From Ciona savignyi (taxonomy: Eukaryota > Chordata > Ascidiacea > Phlebobranchia > Cionidae): a stretch of DNA of 64,000 nt. Below, one piece after another: positions 53,901 through 64,000 of the stretch. The notes below the pieces were generated by a model that had not been told where the DNA came from, did no database searches, and worked only from the letters and a program-made list of their open reading frames with translations. Each line of letters begins with the position of its first letter. The stretch's first letter is position 1. The position numbers were made by a program, and so were the translations under genes. Where the stretch lies: the NCBI GenBank assembly GCA_000149265.1, contig CH002657.1, positions 461,757-525,756 on the forward strand. Reading direction: 5' to 3'.

Positions 53901-55517
53901 TCTGTATTAACAATTGATAAATTGGTTATTTTATTTTATTTTTTTTATTTCTTCACTACAACAAAGAAAGCAAACCAAGGTATCAATTTGACCAATCACA
54001 AAAGAAAAGACAGCCGTACTTGATATCCAAGAGTTAAATTTTGGTCCACCAGAGGGTGGTGTGAGGTGGATTCATCTGTAATTGAAAAGAAAAGAACAAT
54101 GGGTGGTATTGTGATGTCATCGACGTTAGCAATCCAACCAGTTTTGCATATGATCAAGCTTCCAACCAACCCTGCATCAAAACAGAATGCCCTGCATTAA
54201 ATACATCAATCTATCAAGGTCAAGGGGTACGAACTACCAGTACTTAACCGGAATTTAAATCTCGCAATCTGTCAACACTGCTGAAATAAAGTCTTGCAAC
54301 ACACGGTGGGTCATCATAGGTAAGTGAACTTTCCTGAGGAATCTCCCACTGATAGGTTGATTGATTGTTGGGTAAAAGACGATCTGCATGCGCTGGTCAA
54401 AATAAAAATAAAATTCTACAAATAAATAATCTTTTTCAAAAAGTATATTTGTATGAATCATAGTGTGATGCAGTAAAGGAGCACAAAAGTCATACAGTTG
54501 TGTCCTTGGAAAATGCATTTCATCCATTACCTAATCCAGTGGAGCAAAAATGAACATTAAAAATTTACCATATATGCTATTAAGCCATTCTTGCTACAAC
54601 CACAAGATAAACATGGGCGAAGTCAAGTCTTGATGTATTGGACCAAGAGTCTAAGTAAATTTTACTACAACACAAGAACAGACAATACTTAAAAGTAAGC
54701 TATGATTTGTAAGTTACGCTACACAAGTTTCTTTACCTATGTTAAGATAGGAAATTCATGTTTATCCCAGGAATGGGAAATACGGGGAGTGTTATGACAC
54801 TTTTTCGTTAATTTTGGTGGAGCCCATTAAACCACTGGGTTCAGGGAATGTCTGTTAAGTGCTTGCCAAGAACACAAACACGCAGATAAAAACTACATCA
54901 AATACATTGCAAAACCGCTACTCGTCTAGGGCTTTACGAGAAAAATAAAAATTACACGTTACCTGCTATTTCCCTGACACCTTGCGCTTGTAAGTTACAA
55001 GGCACAGAAGCACGATTTCGCAGCCTGACCACCAAGATATCGCCGACTTCTGCAATTAACGTTGGGCCGAAATATCCCAAAGATTCGATGCGGGGACTTT
55101 CCCTTGTGTAGTACGCGTCAGAGAATTTCCGGAAAACAGTTTTACGATACGGGATCGAATGCCTTTAAATAAAAAAACGCCTTAACTAAGTTATTTTATA
55201 CATGGCATTAAATAACTATTAAAAGTACGTTTACGATCTTATCATTTTTACAAAGGCTGCAGACAAATACATGTTTACCACAGTTATTGCGTTTTGATAA
55301 AGTCGTATTTTTGTTCTATTCCAAACAACATAATATCTCGTAGGTGTAATATATATACAACAATAAAATATAAATTAAACACAAACCCGTTTATCGAGCT
55401 GCTTGGCAAGTAATTCCAATTAATTTCTAATGCTGCCAAGTAATAAGTTCGACGAATAGAATTTGCAGATATCACAATTGTTAATATTAACAACGGGACC
55501 ATTAGAATGTTGGCCAT
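41964..55517 (-). CDS. Factor V/VIII-like protein, A1-A2-A3-C1-C2 (multicopper oxidase fold plus discoidin domains)
   Basis: Twenty-eight exons, about 1,444 residues: 55517-55387, 55163-54963, 54383-54249, 54171-54020, 53634-53538, 53224-53010, 52839-52567, 52512-52357, 52156-51973, 51775-51579, 51243-51092, 50539-50415, 50129-50015, 49796-49680, 49185-49076, 48831-48645, 47776-47555, 46799-46710, 46389-46328, 46242-46074, 45710-45559, 45069-44876, 44688-44523, 44258-44146, 43709-43554, 43272-43167, 42701-42556, 42176-41964. A signal peptide comes first, then A1 (exons 1-6), a His/Arg-rich linker (7), A2 (8-14), A3 (15-21), C1 (22-24) and C2 (25-28). A-domain marks are YYIAAEEYLWDYAP, LGPVIRVEVGETLRIVF and SGLIGPLLIC; C-domain marks are ARHARLNTHGHINAWMP, LARYIRL and RMEV-LLGC. 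There is no B domain. The type-1 copper Cys is absent from all A domains, so oxidase activity is unlikely. The frame breaks near 55140-55144 and 51115-51124, and phases clash at exons 21/22. A membrane-binding or cofactor role is inferred only. Confidence 0.88.
47234..47333. other. Assembly gap (100 N)
   Basis: Exactly 100 unknown bases, a conventional scaffold gap of unknown true length. It lies in the intron between exons 17 (ending 47555) and 18 (starting 46799) of the factor V/VIII-like gene. Codon phase joins across it (ATA G | GT CCC), so no exon need be missing. Confidence 0.99.
48226..48520 (-). repeat. SINE-like repeat, near full length, in the factor V/VIII-like gene
   Basis: Reverse orientation: GATATTCATGTATATCCCTG at the tail end, TACCTCGCGCCCACTGTCGG and GCAGTGTGTTGTGTATGATA in the middle, CAGGCAATGTACGTTAAGTG, then the tRNA-like head to CAGTTGGAC. 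Confidence 0.8.
52567..52839 (-). other. Exon encoding a His/Arg-rich inter-A-domain linker with a furin consensus
   Basis: This single 91-codon in-phase exon (exon 7 of the factor V/VIII-like gene) joins A1 to A2. It has 12 His and 17 Arg/Lys, is predicted to be disordered, and begins ECSELYNDHHREKRH. REKR (codons at 52809-52798) fits the furin rule R-x-K/R-R. Human factors V and VIII carry their long processed spacer between A2 and A3; here the A2-A3 junction is short. Confidence 0.8.
54745..54890 (-). repeat. Truncated SINE-like copy in the factor V/VIII-like gene
   Basis: GGAAATTCATGTTTATCCCA, then GGTGGAGCCCATTAAACCAC, TGGGTTCAGGGAATGTCTGT and TAAGTGCTTGCCAAGAACAC match the reverse-oriented family element, with the central block largely missing. 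Confidence 0.6.
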
Positions 55518-56807
55518 TACGCTCTGCTTGGTTTAAGCAAACCAAAACCACTATAAACCACTATTCTTACAAACTACGCAACTACTATGAACTTAGTCAA
55601 ACTCAGCGAAATTGATTTACTTGCGCTTCCAACGCTTTAACGCATAGCTGGTTATGCATGACATAAGCAAAACATCATAACAGATTTCGTAGCCGCCACG
55701 AGTGTTGTTTGACCATAAGATAACCATAATTTCACGTACAACATACATAATTATACGTACACATCAGAAAAGTTATTTACATGTACGAATATGGTTTAAC
55801 TAGATAACATTTTGTTTCGTATATGTAAACTAATTTTGTTTTCTAGGATATATATATATGCTTAGGCTGATATGGCATATTTCGTAGAAGCAAGCTACTT
55901 ATCAATTTAAGCATTGACTCAGAGTTACTGTAAGCCGTGGTGGTTCCAAAACATTTTCTGAATAATAGTTCCCAAAATTCGAGTCGGTTATGTATTTAAT
56001 ACAATAAATATCAAAAAATGTTGTTAAAGTAAAAAGGCTCGTGGCATATACGTAAACTGTTAGTTTCACAGTGGACCCATAAGTAGTGGCCTACCGTATT
56101 CACGAGGAAGCTAATTGAATAATTTGCCCTGAAAATCACCCTATGAATGGCTTTGCCTTGGGTCGATAATGTTTTACAGATGACACTAAATGTGTAGGTG
56201 CATAAGAGATTAAAGATACATAACTTGTGTTTAATAGTTACTAATCATAACATTATTAGTACCTGACCTTTCAAACGGAGCCAACCACAATATAGTTACT
56301 TTGGTGAGCTTTGCAGAAGCCTCATTCAACAGATGCCCATTCTTAAAAGCAATTTCAATGTTATGAGTGCCAACATCGAGATAACATCGTGCTTCCAGTG
56401 AAAGTTTGCGCTTGCTAAAATATTAATGCACGAAAACTAAACAAGCGTGCAGTATCATTCCATCAGTGTGAGAGTACAGGGAAAACACGATTTTTGCTCT
56501 AAAAAATTGTTGTTTTTTAATTGGTCGCTTGTAACCAGCACGTTCTATAAAACTTATTGCAGTTAAATCCATTTCATATGTATGTGTTTTACATAAGGGC
56601 CTGTAGTGAAAGTAACTTAAGAGTGAGTCTATGTATTACACAGATTTCTGTAAAATAAAACGTCAGGCCAATTATGAAAAATACAAATAAGAACGTATAA
56701 ATATCGTTTACTTTTTGAGTCGATTTAGTTTCCAATACGTTACGGCATACAAGCAACTGGATTTTGTTTTGTAGGAGCTTCATAAAGGATCGGAATACGA
56801 CGTTAAA
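55518..56807. other. Divergent intergenic region between the factor V/VIII-like and lectin-ZP genes
   Basis: There is no coding exon in 1.3 kb. It must contain the promoters of both divergent genes. An AT run (ATATATATATATG) occurs near 55849, and a lone 3' splice site at 56773-56774 precedes the lectin-ZP start. Confidence 0.5.
56773..56774 (+). other. Lone 3' splice site before lectin-ZP start (trans-splice acceptor candidate)
   Basis: The T-rich tract ATTTTGTTTTGTAG ends 33 nt before the ATG at 56808, with no obvious upstream exon. Confidence 0.45.
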
Positions 56808-59800
56808 ATGCTGCACTTAGGTATAAGCGCAACGAGAAAAACTAAAAAACTGATCTTTGCTTACCTAATATTAAACGCTATTACCAGCCAAGTGTACAGC
56901 GTGGTGGTAATAGCCCAACCAGTTTTGCCAGTGGAGGAAAACTACGACCATTTGTGCGAAAATGGATTTGTCTATGTCGCTGCTGCCGAAAGTAGAATAG
57001 CGGGAGAAGTGGGTAAACCGAAATGCTACAAGTTCTACAGTGAGAAAACAACTTTTCAGGTGATTGTTGTTGATAACATGATTCGTTTGCATCGCCCCCA
57101 TTTACACAATAACCATAATGTTAAATGCCTTGCACAAAGAGGGGCTAAATCCACATATATATAAAGCGTCTTAGTTGTCAGTTTGATCTACTTCTTATTG
57201 GTTTAAAATACATCATTACATTACCAGAATGCAGTGGAAGAATGCGAGGAAATCGGCAGCACTCTAGCCACACCTAAAGATCGATTAACCATTACGGGAT
57301 TAGCGCATTATATAACGGAAAACGGACACAGTCTCAGATCATGGATTGGACTCTCGGATGTGGCACGTTACTATTCGTTTTATTTTATTTTTATTGTTAT
57401 GCTGCCATCCTTAAATAATTGGGGTACATTTACTGTATTGTTTGTATTGAATGGATGGATATATGTGTGTCATTTCCAGGCGGCCCGAGAAAATCCACAT
57501 CCATTTAAAACAAAAAAGTATTTTAAAAACGTAGACATAATCTGGCACCGATGGAGCTTAACCATTATTGGTTTTAGAACCAAATATATACAGTTTGTAA
57601 AGGTAATATACGATCACCATCAGATAACTCGTAAGAAAATTCCTTGCGTAGAGTATTATATTAGTGTCACGGTTAAGTTTGCGAATTGTAGTTGCATGAC
57701 ACAGCTAGTGCATTTAAAATTAGTAGAATCCACTGGTTTGGAGCAGTCGTAATGTGCATTGCCCACGCACAGCTGCAATTAGAAAATGGCTGATGTCGAA
57801 AACGCAACATTCTTTACATTACATACTGTGTACGGATACAGGATATAATGAGCATGTTATTCCCGTCAATGTCTATTGAGTTCAGGCGTCGTCCCATAAG
57901 ATCCTGGTCTATGGACCCAACAATCTAGCCCGCTACTAATTACAACTGCGTGCACAACGCCAACGCCCTTGCCGATTAAGATATCCAGCGGCAGCGGGGC
58001 ATTGAGCTATTCTGCCAAGCATAACGATAATTGCGGAGATGGAAAAGAGAAGGCCGCACGTTGCAGCGAAAACTATAGGAGTATTTTTTAATGCAAAATG
58101 AACTACCTGGTTTAATTTTAACGCCATGTACTGTTGATGCAAGGAAGTTTTCATATAGGGTTATTACTCCTAGGGAAACCCCCCAAACCTATATTGCAGG
58201 AGGAGGAGGGAACGCTAAAATGGATAGACGATCAACAAACTCTTGGTTCGTTTGCTCCATGGATGGTACAGGAGCCTGACAGTGGGAAAACAGATGGTAA
58301 TGGCGCCGGGGAGAGACATGATTGCGTCAAAATGACGATTATGGTAGGCGCGATTGTGTTTTTTCTGTAGTTTTTGTTTATCAAAGTTATTCTTGGTGAA
58401 CTGTTTTTTTTTAGAAATTTACCCGTAATCACCGTAATATTTCATTTTGCCATACCATGAAATGTACAGAACATGCAAGACATAATTGATTCCCAAAGAT
58501 GAATGCACATACAAAGCATCAGATCGCATTAAACATTTATGACAACCACAATTCGATATTGCAAACAAATGCTTGCACAATTTCATGCATTGCTACCTCT
58601 GCAATTTGATGGGCGGTTTCTATGCAAAGTAAATACCAAGTTACCAAGTAATAAATTATGCATGTTGACAGTTAATATGCTCAAATAAAATTTTATGAAG
58701 CAACTGCGAAAATTTAAAATTGCGTTGCTAAAAAGGTCCATTTTATATAATTTGTCTTTCTAGAAATTTAATCTAACGAAGACTCCAGGAGTAAATCAAA
58801 CTGATTTTTCTTTACTTTTTTATATGGAATTTAAACTGTTGTGGTTTTTATTTTTAAAAGACATGAGTATAAATACGTGTTCATGGACATAACCGATCAA
58901 TTAGTAGTTGGTTTCTTTTTCACAACTTTGGCAGCTCAACTTACCTTTATTATTTGTAAATGTAAATAAGTAACATATAGGTGTTAAATAGTCCGGCCGG
59001 TAGGTCTAGCGGTTAAGTGCGTTGCCTTTCATTTGAAAGGTTGCAGGTGCGAAACTGGTCGCTAGCTAGTCGGTTGTGTCCTTGGGCAAGGCACTTTACG
59101 GACATTGCCTGAACCCAGCGGATTAATGGGTTCTACCAAATTAAAGGATCGTGTCTATCATATACAACACACTGCAATAGCTCCGGTAACCCAACTGTGG
59201 GCGCGAGGTGATTTGACGATTGCCCGTGTGTTAACCCCCTTGGTTTTCCCATTCAAGGGGATAAACATGAATATCCTATCCTATCCTACCATATATGATA
59301 TATATAATCTTTTTTAATTAAATATATATTTTTTTTCACAGGGAGGCACCAAACTAGATAACTTTTGGTTTTTTTGGTGCCTTCCTGTTTTGCTGTAGTA
59401 TCTTGCCAGTTGTTTTGTTAATTGTTAGATTTTTAGTTATTGCCATATTTGTTTTGGTATATGTACATATATATATATATGACTTGTATTTTCAATTTGT
59501 TGGTGGTAAACGCTGCAGCGAAAGAAATAAAAATTGTAATTGTAGTTGTAATTAATGTAAGTTGGGTTGGTTTAGCATTATTTACCCTTTCCTTAATTGA
59601 CTGTCTATTCCACTAGACATAATGGGCTTCTAAAAACGGATTAAATATGTCAAAACAAACATTGTTTGTATTTTTCCAGGTGGTAGGATCAAGGAGTATT
59701 GCAAACTGGTATGATGCTGTTTGCGCCAGTAGAGAGGCTTTCGTTTGTGAAACTGAGCCAATAGTTCCAACATCAGCTACTGTCCAGCCAATCCAAGGTA

Positions 59801-62800
59801 TTTAAATGATAATAAGATATGTAGGAATAAATAACAATATAAAAAACATCCAAGCCCTATATGTATATATATATATATGTACATAGTATTGCAAATATGG
59901 AACTTACACTTTCTGTGGTCGTAATGTACACTTAATGAGGTGTATATATTAAGTATTAAAGAGCTCTAAAGTGCAATAAGTGTAGCTAACATTGTTGCAA
60001 AATTAAATAATCTGAATAATTCATAAAGAAATGGCACAGCATTTTCTTCCTACTAATCAATTTTTAAGGTTTGTAAAATTTATGAAACTTTTTAAATCTA
60101 ATTATTGCAGATAAATTGCTAATTTTTTACAGGTGAATGTTAAAACATATAATATTTTTGTTAATATCAAAACTACATAAAATTTAATTTCACAGTAAAA
60201 GAAGAATGTACATTTAATAATTGCCATGGAATTTGTTGTATGTTAAATATTGTGCTCAAAATGATCTTTACCTTTTTTGCAATTATATTCGTTATATTAT
60301 TCCTATATAGATGTTGAAATAGAGTCGACAAGCATGCCAACAAATTTAATCTTCGAAACTTCAGATACCCCAATGGTAAATTAATTTTAATAAAATATAT
60401 TTTAGACAAAAGGCCACTGCGCTTTATATTTTTCTAAATTTTGAATTGTAAGTAAAGTAACTTTTTATTTTTGCACAATTTCCTTTTGTATATGAATAAG
60501 ACATAGGCGATGTCTGCTAAGTGCTTTTGTCCATGCGATGTCTGCTAAGTGCTTTCCCGGACACAACCGGATAGCTTGAGACTAATTTCTATAAAACAAT
60601 ATTTCGGCTTAAAGGTGACAAACTAATCCACCAAGCTGTTCAGCTGACAGAACTGCAGAACAATCTGTTTGATTCTGCTTCAATTCTTGATCTGTTACAA
60701 CATCACAAATAATAAAATGATTTGTTAAAATAATAATAATATAAGCTGTAAAAATAATCTGTTAAAACTGAATTAATAATAAAATTAACTTGTATTAAAA
60801 CAAAATAATATAGCTTTGGCAACTTGATTGTGGTAAGTGGTAAGCAGTTTTTTATTGAGATGTTTATAATAACCATGCAAATAATATGATAGAACACTTT
60901 TTTAATAACACAGATTGGGACAACGACAGTCATTATTGACACATTATCTTATTCCCACAGGTAATCAGTGCTATTGAAATGTGTTATACCTTGAAATTAT
61001 CTTCTTTTAATATTGAAAACCATGTCTGTTTGTGTTTACAGCATTGGAGAAGGTTGCTGAGGTAAAAATTAGTCCATGCACCTGTTTGGTCATTACCTGT
61101 GCCTAGTATCTAGTGCACCTGTTGTGTATAGGGATACCACAATCACCTACTCTGTATGCTACCACATATAATTTTTGCGACTAGATTTTTTTTTTCTAGG
61201 AATATGTTGAAAATGAAAATGATACTGAAATCTTAAATGAAACAGGTTAGATTATTTTACATTTTTATATTTTGTTTTAGTAGAACAATTTTAAAATATG
61301 ACCATTTTATATGATTAATAATTAAAATTTAATAAAAATATATTTCTTCTTTGTTTGTGGATCAGGCAATGTGATATAAATGGGTTCGGGTTTTTATTTC
61401 TTACCTGCATACCAGGCCTTTATTAAATATATTAAAACTTGTAAAATCAAAACCTGCTATGTCGTGGTTGTTTGTGTTTTTAAGAAAGAACCAGACATTT
61501 CATAACCTCTGTAGTTTCAGGTGTTGAACAAAAACTGTATATTTAACACACTGTAGTTGTGGCAACTAGATTACAAGCACAAGTTATCTGATAAATCAAT
61601 AATTTTCTCCCACCTCTTGTATCTTTTTAAATATTACCTTGTATCTGTTATCATTTCACAGCCTTGCCGTTGACTGTAGTTGGATACGGATCTGGTGTCG
61701 ACTCCAATTCCACGCACGATAACACAAATACATCATCTGGTATGTCATTTGCACCTTGAATACTGTGTTGTTTAATATTTAGTTTCTTTGCTTATGTATG
61801 AACCGATGCATACATATTGTCCCAGATTTTAAATTACAGTCAACTAGAATTCGATTAGTTTAATATATACCTATTCATGTTGGTTTCCAGATAAAAAGTT
61901 TTGTCTTGGATGTCAAAGAAAAAATACAGGGGGGAATTTGTTACATTTAAACCATTTTCATTTTAGTTTTAAAAAGTGTTTTTCGTTTAGTTTAACATAT
62001 TTTTGAACTTTGATATATTTATTTTTTTGAAGAACCCGATTTGACTGAAAGTGAAAACTTCACCTCTGGAGAAATGGGTAAGAAAGTAGGAAGTATTGTT
62101 CTGGTCCTGGTAGCTATGTGCTGATGTTTATTGACATTTATTATTTATTTGATATTAATTAGGGATATGAAGGCTATTAATAATATAATGGATAAATGAC
62201 AATGCAGTAATATTATGATACTCAATGCTCAGAGACGCCGTCGCCCATCTACACTAGACGAACATGTCAACTGGAATGTTCACCGTTCATGATGAAAGCT
62301 GCTTGTCCACTTGCGAACTTTCCTCTCATGCTAGATGCCACAGCAGTGCTGAACAATGCATCGTGCCGTCCTCGCCGCAATTCCACTCATTTAATTGTGC
62401 ACATTACTTTGGATGGGTGCGGAACAATGGCAAAGGTAGAGAAACTTGTGCTTTACAACAAAGCACGGAATTACAATCAAATACTTTATCTTTTTTTTAA
62501 TCCAGATTTAATGTTTAAAAATCCAAATTATGAAGGTACCAAAAAATTTAAACAAATATTGGAGCGATGTATACCCAAAACATAATGTGTTGTGTAATAT
62601 TTTCATCACTTAATTTTTATACAACATACTATTTATAAGTTAATCAATTTTCTAGAACATATTCCAGTAAACACCAGCACCAAATATCACTCTTATTCAG
62701 AATATTCGAGGAAATGAAGTTTCGTTCAGTAATACTATACGGTTGGCCAGTCGTGGCTCAATTTTGCGAAGTCATCAAGAAATCAGCGAGTCAACAGAAT

Positions 62801-63857
62801 TCATGGTGTTGGATTGCCGCTACCCACAGCGACATATGCTCATGGTAGATTTCGTGTTTTAGACTATACTCTAACACAATTCTTCCACCGATACTCCACA
62901 AAATAAAAAAGATGAAGAGTTATAACCCATTATCATGATTCACAAAAACTTTGTTCAGTCAATTCTTTCAATATCAGTCACATACGTTTTTTATATATAT
63001 TCAAAGATTTTTATTTAAAAAAAGGTTATGTAAATATTTTAAATCTAGTTTCATGCAGCAAAACTTCAGACCAGCTGAAAACCGACCTAGAATTCATGTG
63101 ACGGTTCAAGATGGACCCAACCTACCTCATGTGTTCCTTGTTTATAAAAACAATAATTACGATTGTCCGTTTCCAAAGAGTGATAATCCGATTAGAATCA
63201 GCATTTCACAACGACTCTTTTTTGAGGTGGGCTTGAGTGTTTTTAAGTATAAACAAATATTGCTTCTTGTAGAATGATTGTTATTTCCAACATAAAACTA
63301 TACAGTTTAGGCCAGTTTCGGTGTGACATATGCAAATATTAAGTCTAATTACCTTTACATTTTAAGCTGATTTTCCTCTATTGATAGGATGGGATACAGA
63401 TGGTTATGGTTATGTTTTTTACTTTTTTAATAATACAAGTGATAATGTAGCTGTGATAGAAATGACTTGATGTCTATATGACTTTCAATAGTAAAAAATA
63501 AAGTAAGAACTATCTTTTTAAGGATGGATTTGGTAAAAAACAACAACGGACAAAACCCTTTCTCAAAAGAGACACATAATAATAGGTCTGCACTCTATAA
63601 GGGAAAAGCTCACCCCGTGTTTTTGTGCAAGAAAATCATCAGTTTTTATTTATTTTTTATAGGTTTCGCCATTATAGGCCGACACCACTCAAAAGCTTGA
63701 TGCATAAATCAGCATATAGTACAATATCACGATACCATCTTTTATAGATTCGTTTAACGATGCTGAGTCACCAAGTGGAGGTGCATCCTGTCACGTGTGT
63801 AGCCACTCCTGATCAAGATCCATTCAACTCAAACAACTTCCAGATGATGGAGAATGG
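56808..63857 (+). CDS. Secreted C-type lectin plus zona pellucida domain protein (3' end beyond window)
   Basis: Exons: 56808-57059, 57228-57359, 58200-58343, 59680-59797, 60311-60375, 60930-60960 (weak), 61042-61061, 61200-61245, 61662-61739, 62033-62077, 62233-62435, 62701-62844, 63059-63226, 63748-63857. About 518 residues are visible. After a signal-like hydrophobic N-terminus comes a C-type lectin domain (exons 1-4): CYKFYSEKTTF, WIGLSD, LKWIDDQQ, the EPD tripeptide in the sugar-binding loop, NWYDAVC and AFVCE. An acidic Ser/Thr-rich linker made of micro-exons follows, then a ZP domain: CQLECSPFMMKAACP, ITLDGCGT, VSFSNTIRL, MVLDCRYP and, in the last exon, VTCVATPDQDPF. ZP domains polymerise into extracellular coats and the lectin could bind glycans; an egg-coat, tunic or mucosal role is inferred. 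The final ZP cysteines, cleavage site and membrane anchor lie outside the window. Confidence 0.84.
58991..59290 (+). repeat. Full-length SINE-like repeat (family reference) in a lectin-ZP intron
   Basis: The ~300-bp element starts GTCCGGCCGGTAGGTCTAGC with a tRNA-like head: an A-box-like GTCTAGCGGTTAAGTGCG and a B-box-like GGTTGCAGGTGCGAAACTGG about 30 nt apart. A conserved body follows (TGAACCCAGCGGATTAATGG, ATACAACACACTGCAATAGC, TGACGATTGCCCGTGTGTTA), and it ends in a short repeat of ATCCT. Copies occur in both orientations across the window, mostly in introns. Confidence 0.85.
59464..59483. repeat. (TA)n microsatellite
   Basis: An AT dinucleotide run preceded by TGTACATA. A similar run with the mirrored flank (ending ATGTACATAG) occurs near 59864-59885 in the next intron. 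Confidence 0.6.
59864..59885. repeat. (TA)n microsatellite
   Basis: An alternating AT run within the intron between lectin-ZP exons 4 and 5. Confidence 0.6.
60500..60645 (-). repeat. Degenerate SINE-like fragment in a lectin-ZP intron
   Basis: GGCGATGTCTGCTAAGTGCT is duplicated in tandem. It is followed by CCCGGACACAACCGGATAGC and a decayed head region (AAACTAATCCACCAAGCTGT), in the reverse orientation. Confidence 0.45.
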
Positions 63858-64000
63858 GTAACATATTCTATAGACATGATATTCTTATGACTGGCAACCA
63901 TAGATATGGCTGCTGTATGTTCTCAATGACACTTCTAGAACCAATACCCACATATGATGCAAATACTGAAACTCTCTATCGACAAATAGATTCATTATAA

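Noticed and set aside
57234..57752. A 172-codon open frame that looks like a long novel protein
   Set aside because: Only its first 42 codons (to 57359) belong to lectin-ZP exon 2. The rest is read-through into the intron after GLSD|GTGGCA, with no homology.
62264..62500. A 78-codon open frame rich in Cys/Ser/His
   Set aside because: The overlapping frame with CQLECSPFMMKAACP and LDGCGT is a ZP domain and fits splice phase; this one does not.
1..64000. CRISPR array, bacterial operon or prophage
   Set aside because: The genes are intron-rich and animal-like, and no regularly spaced identical repeats were seen.

Overview
The window looks like tunicate DNA, most likely a Ciona species. It is AT-rich and packed with split genes whose introns are mostly 150-1,000 bp. 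Several genes have a lone 3' splice site 9-33 nt before the start codon, as expected for spliced-leader trans-splicing. A tRNA-derived short interspersed repeat recurs throughout, and the gene content is chordate (a Dmbx homeobox gene, a factor V/VIII-type protein). Genes were rebuilt by hand from GT-AG junctions, codon phase and family resemblance; no search was run.

Layout: (1) 718-3437 +, a BDH1-type short-chain dehydrogenase, converging on (2) 12063-4354 -, KIF3B, the kinesin-II motor subunit, which carries a TTAA-flanked piggyBac-like element in an intron. (3) 12.1-14.7 kb is gene-poor with diverged ~120-bp repeats. (4) 14764-18080 +, a flavin-containing monooxygenase, converging on (5) 23624-18348 -, the prolyl 4-hydroxylase alpha subunit. 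(6) 23.6-25.5 kb is intergenic with a foldback element. (7) 33843-25471 -, an EFCAB6-like multi-EF-hand protein. (8) A 3.2-kb divergent intergenic region leads to (9) 37095-41269 +, the K50 homeobox gene Dmbx, converging on (10) 55517-41964 -, a 28-exon secreted protein with the A1-A2-A3-C1-C2 plan of coagulation factors V and VIII. (11) Divergent from it and running off the right edge, 56808-63857+ encodes a C-type lectin plus zona pellucida domain protein.

The most notable item is gene 10. It joins three ceruloplasmin-type A domains to two discoidin C domains, lacks a B domain, and has a His/Arg-rich linker with a furin consensus between A1 and A2. The copper-binding cysteine is missing from all three A domains. 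As assembled it has two apparent single-base frameshifts and one splice-phase mismatch, so it is either an assembly with indel errors or a decaying gene. Genes 10 and 11 are both predicted secreted proteins sharing a 1.3-kb upstream region. KIF3B and EFCAB6 are ciliary/axonemal, P4HA acts in collagen folding, and BDH1 and FMO are metabolic enzymes. Nothing suggests an operon: every gene pair is convergent, divergent or well separated.
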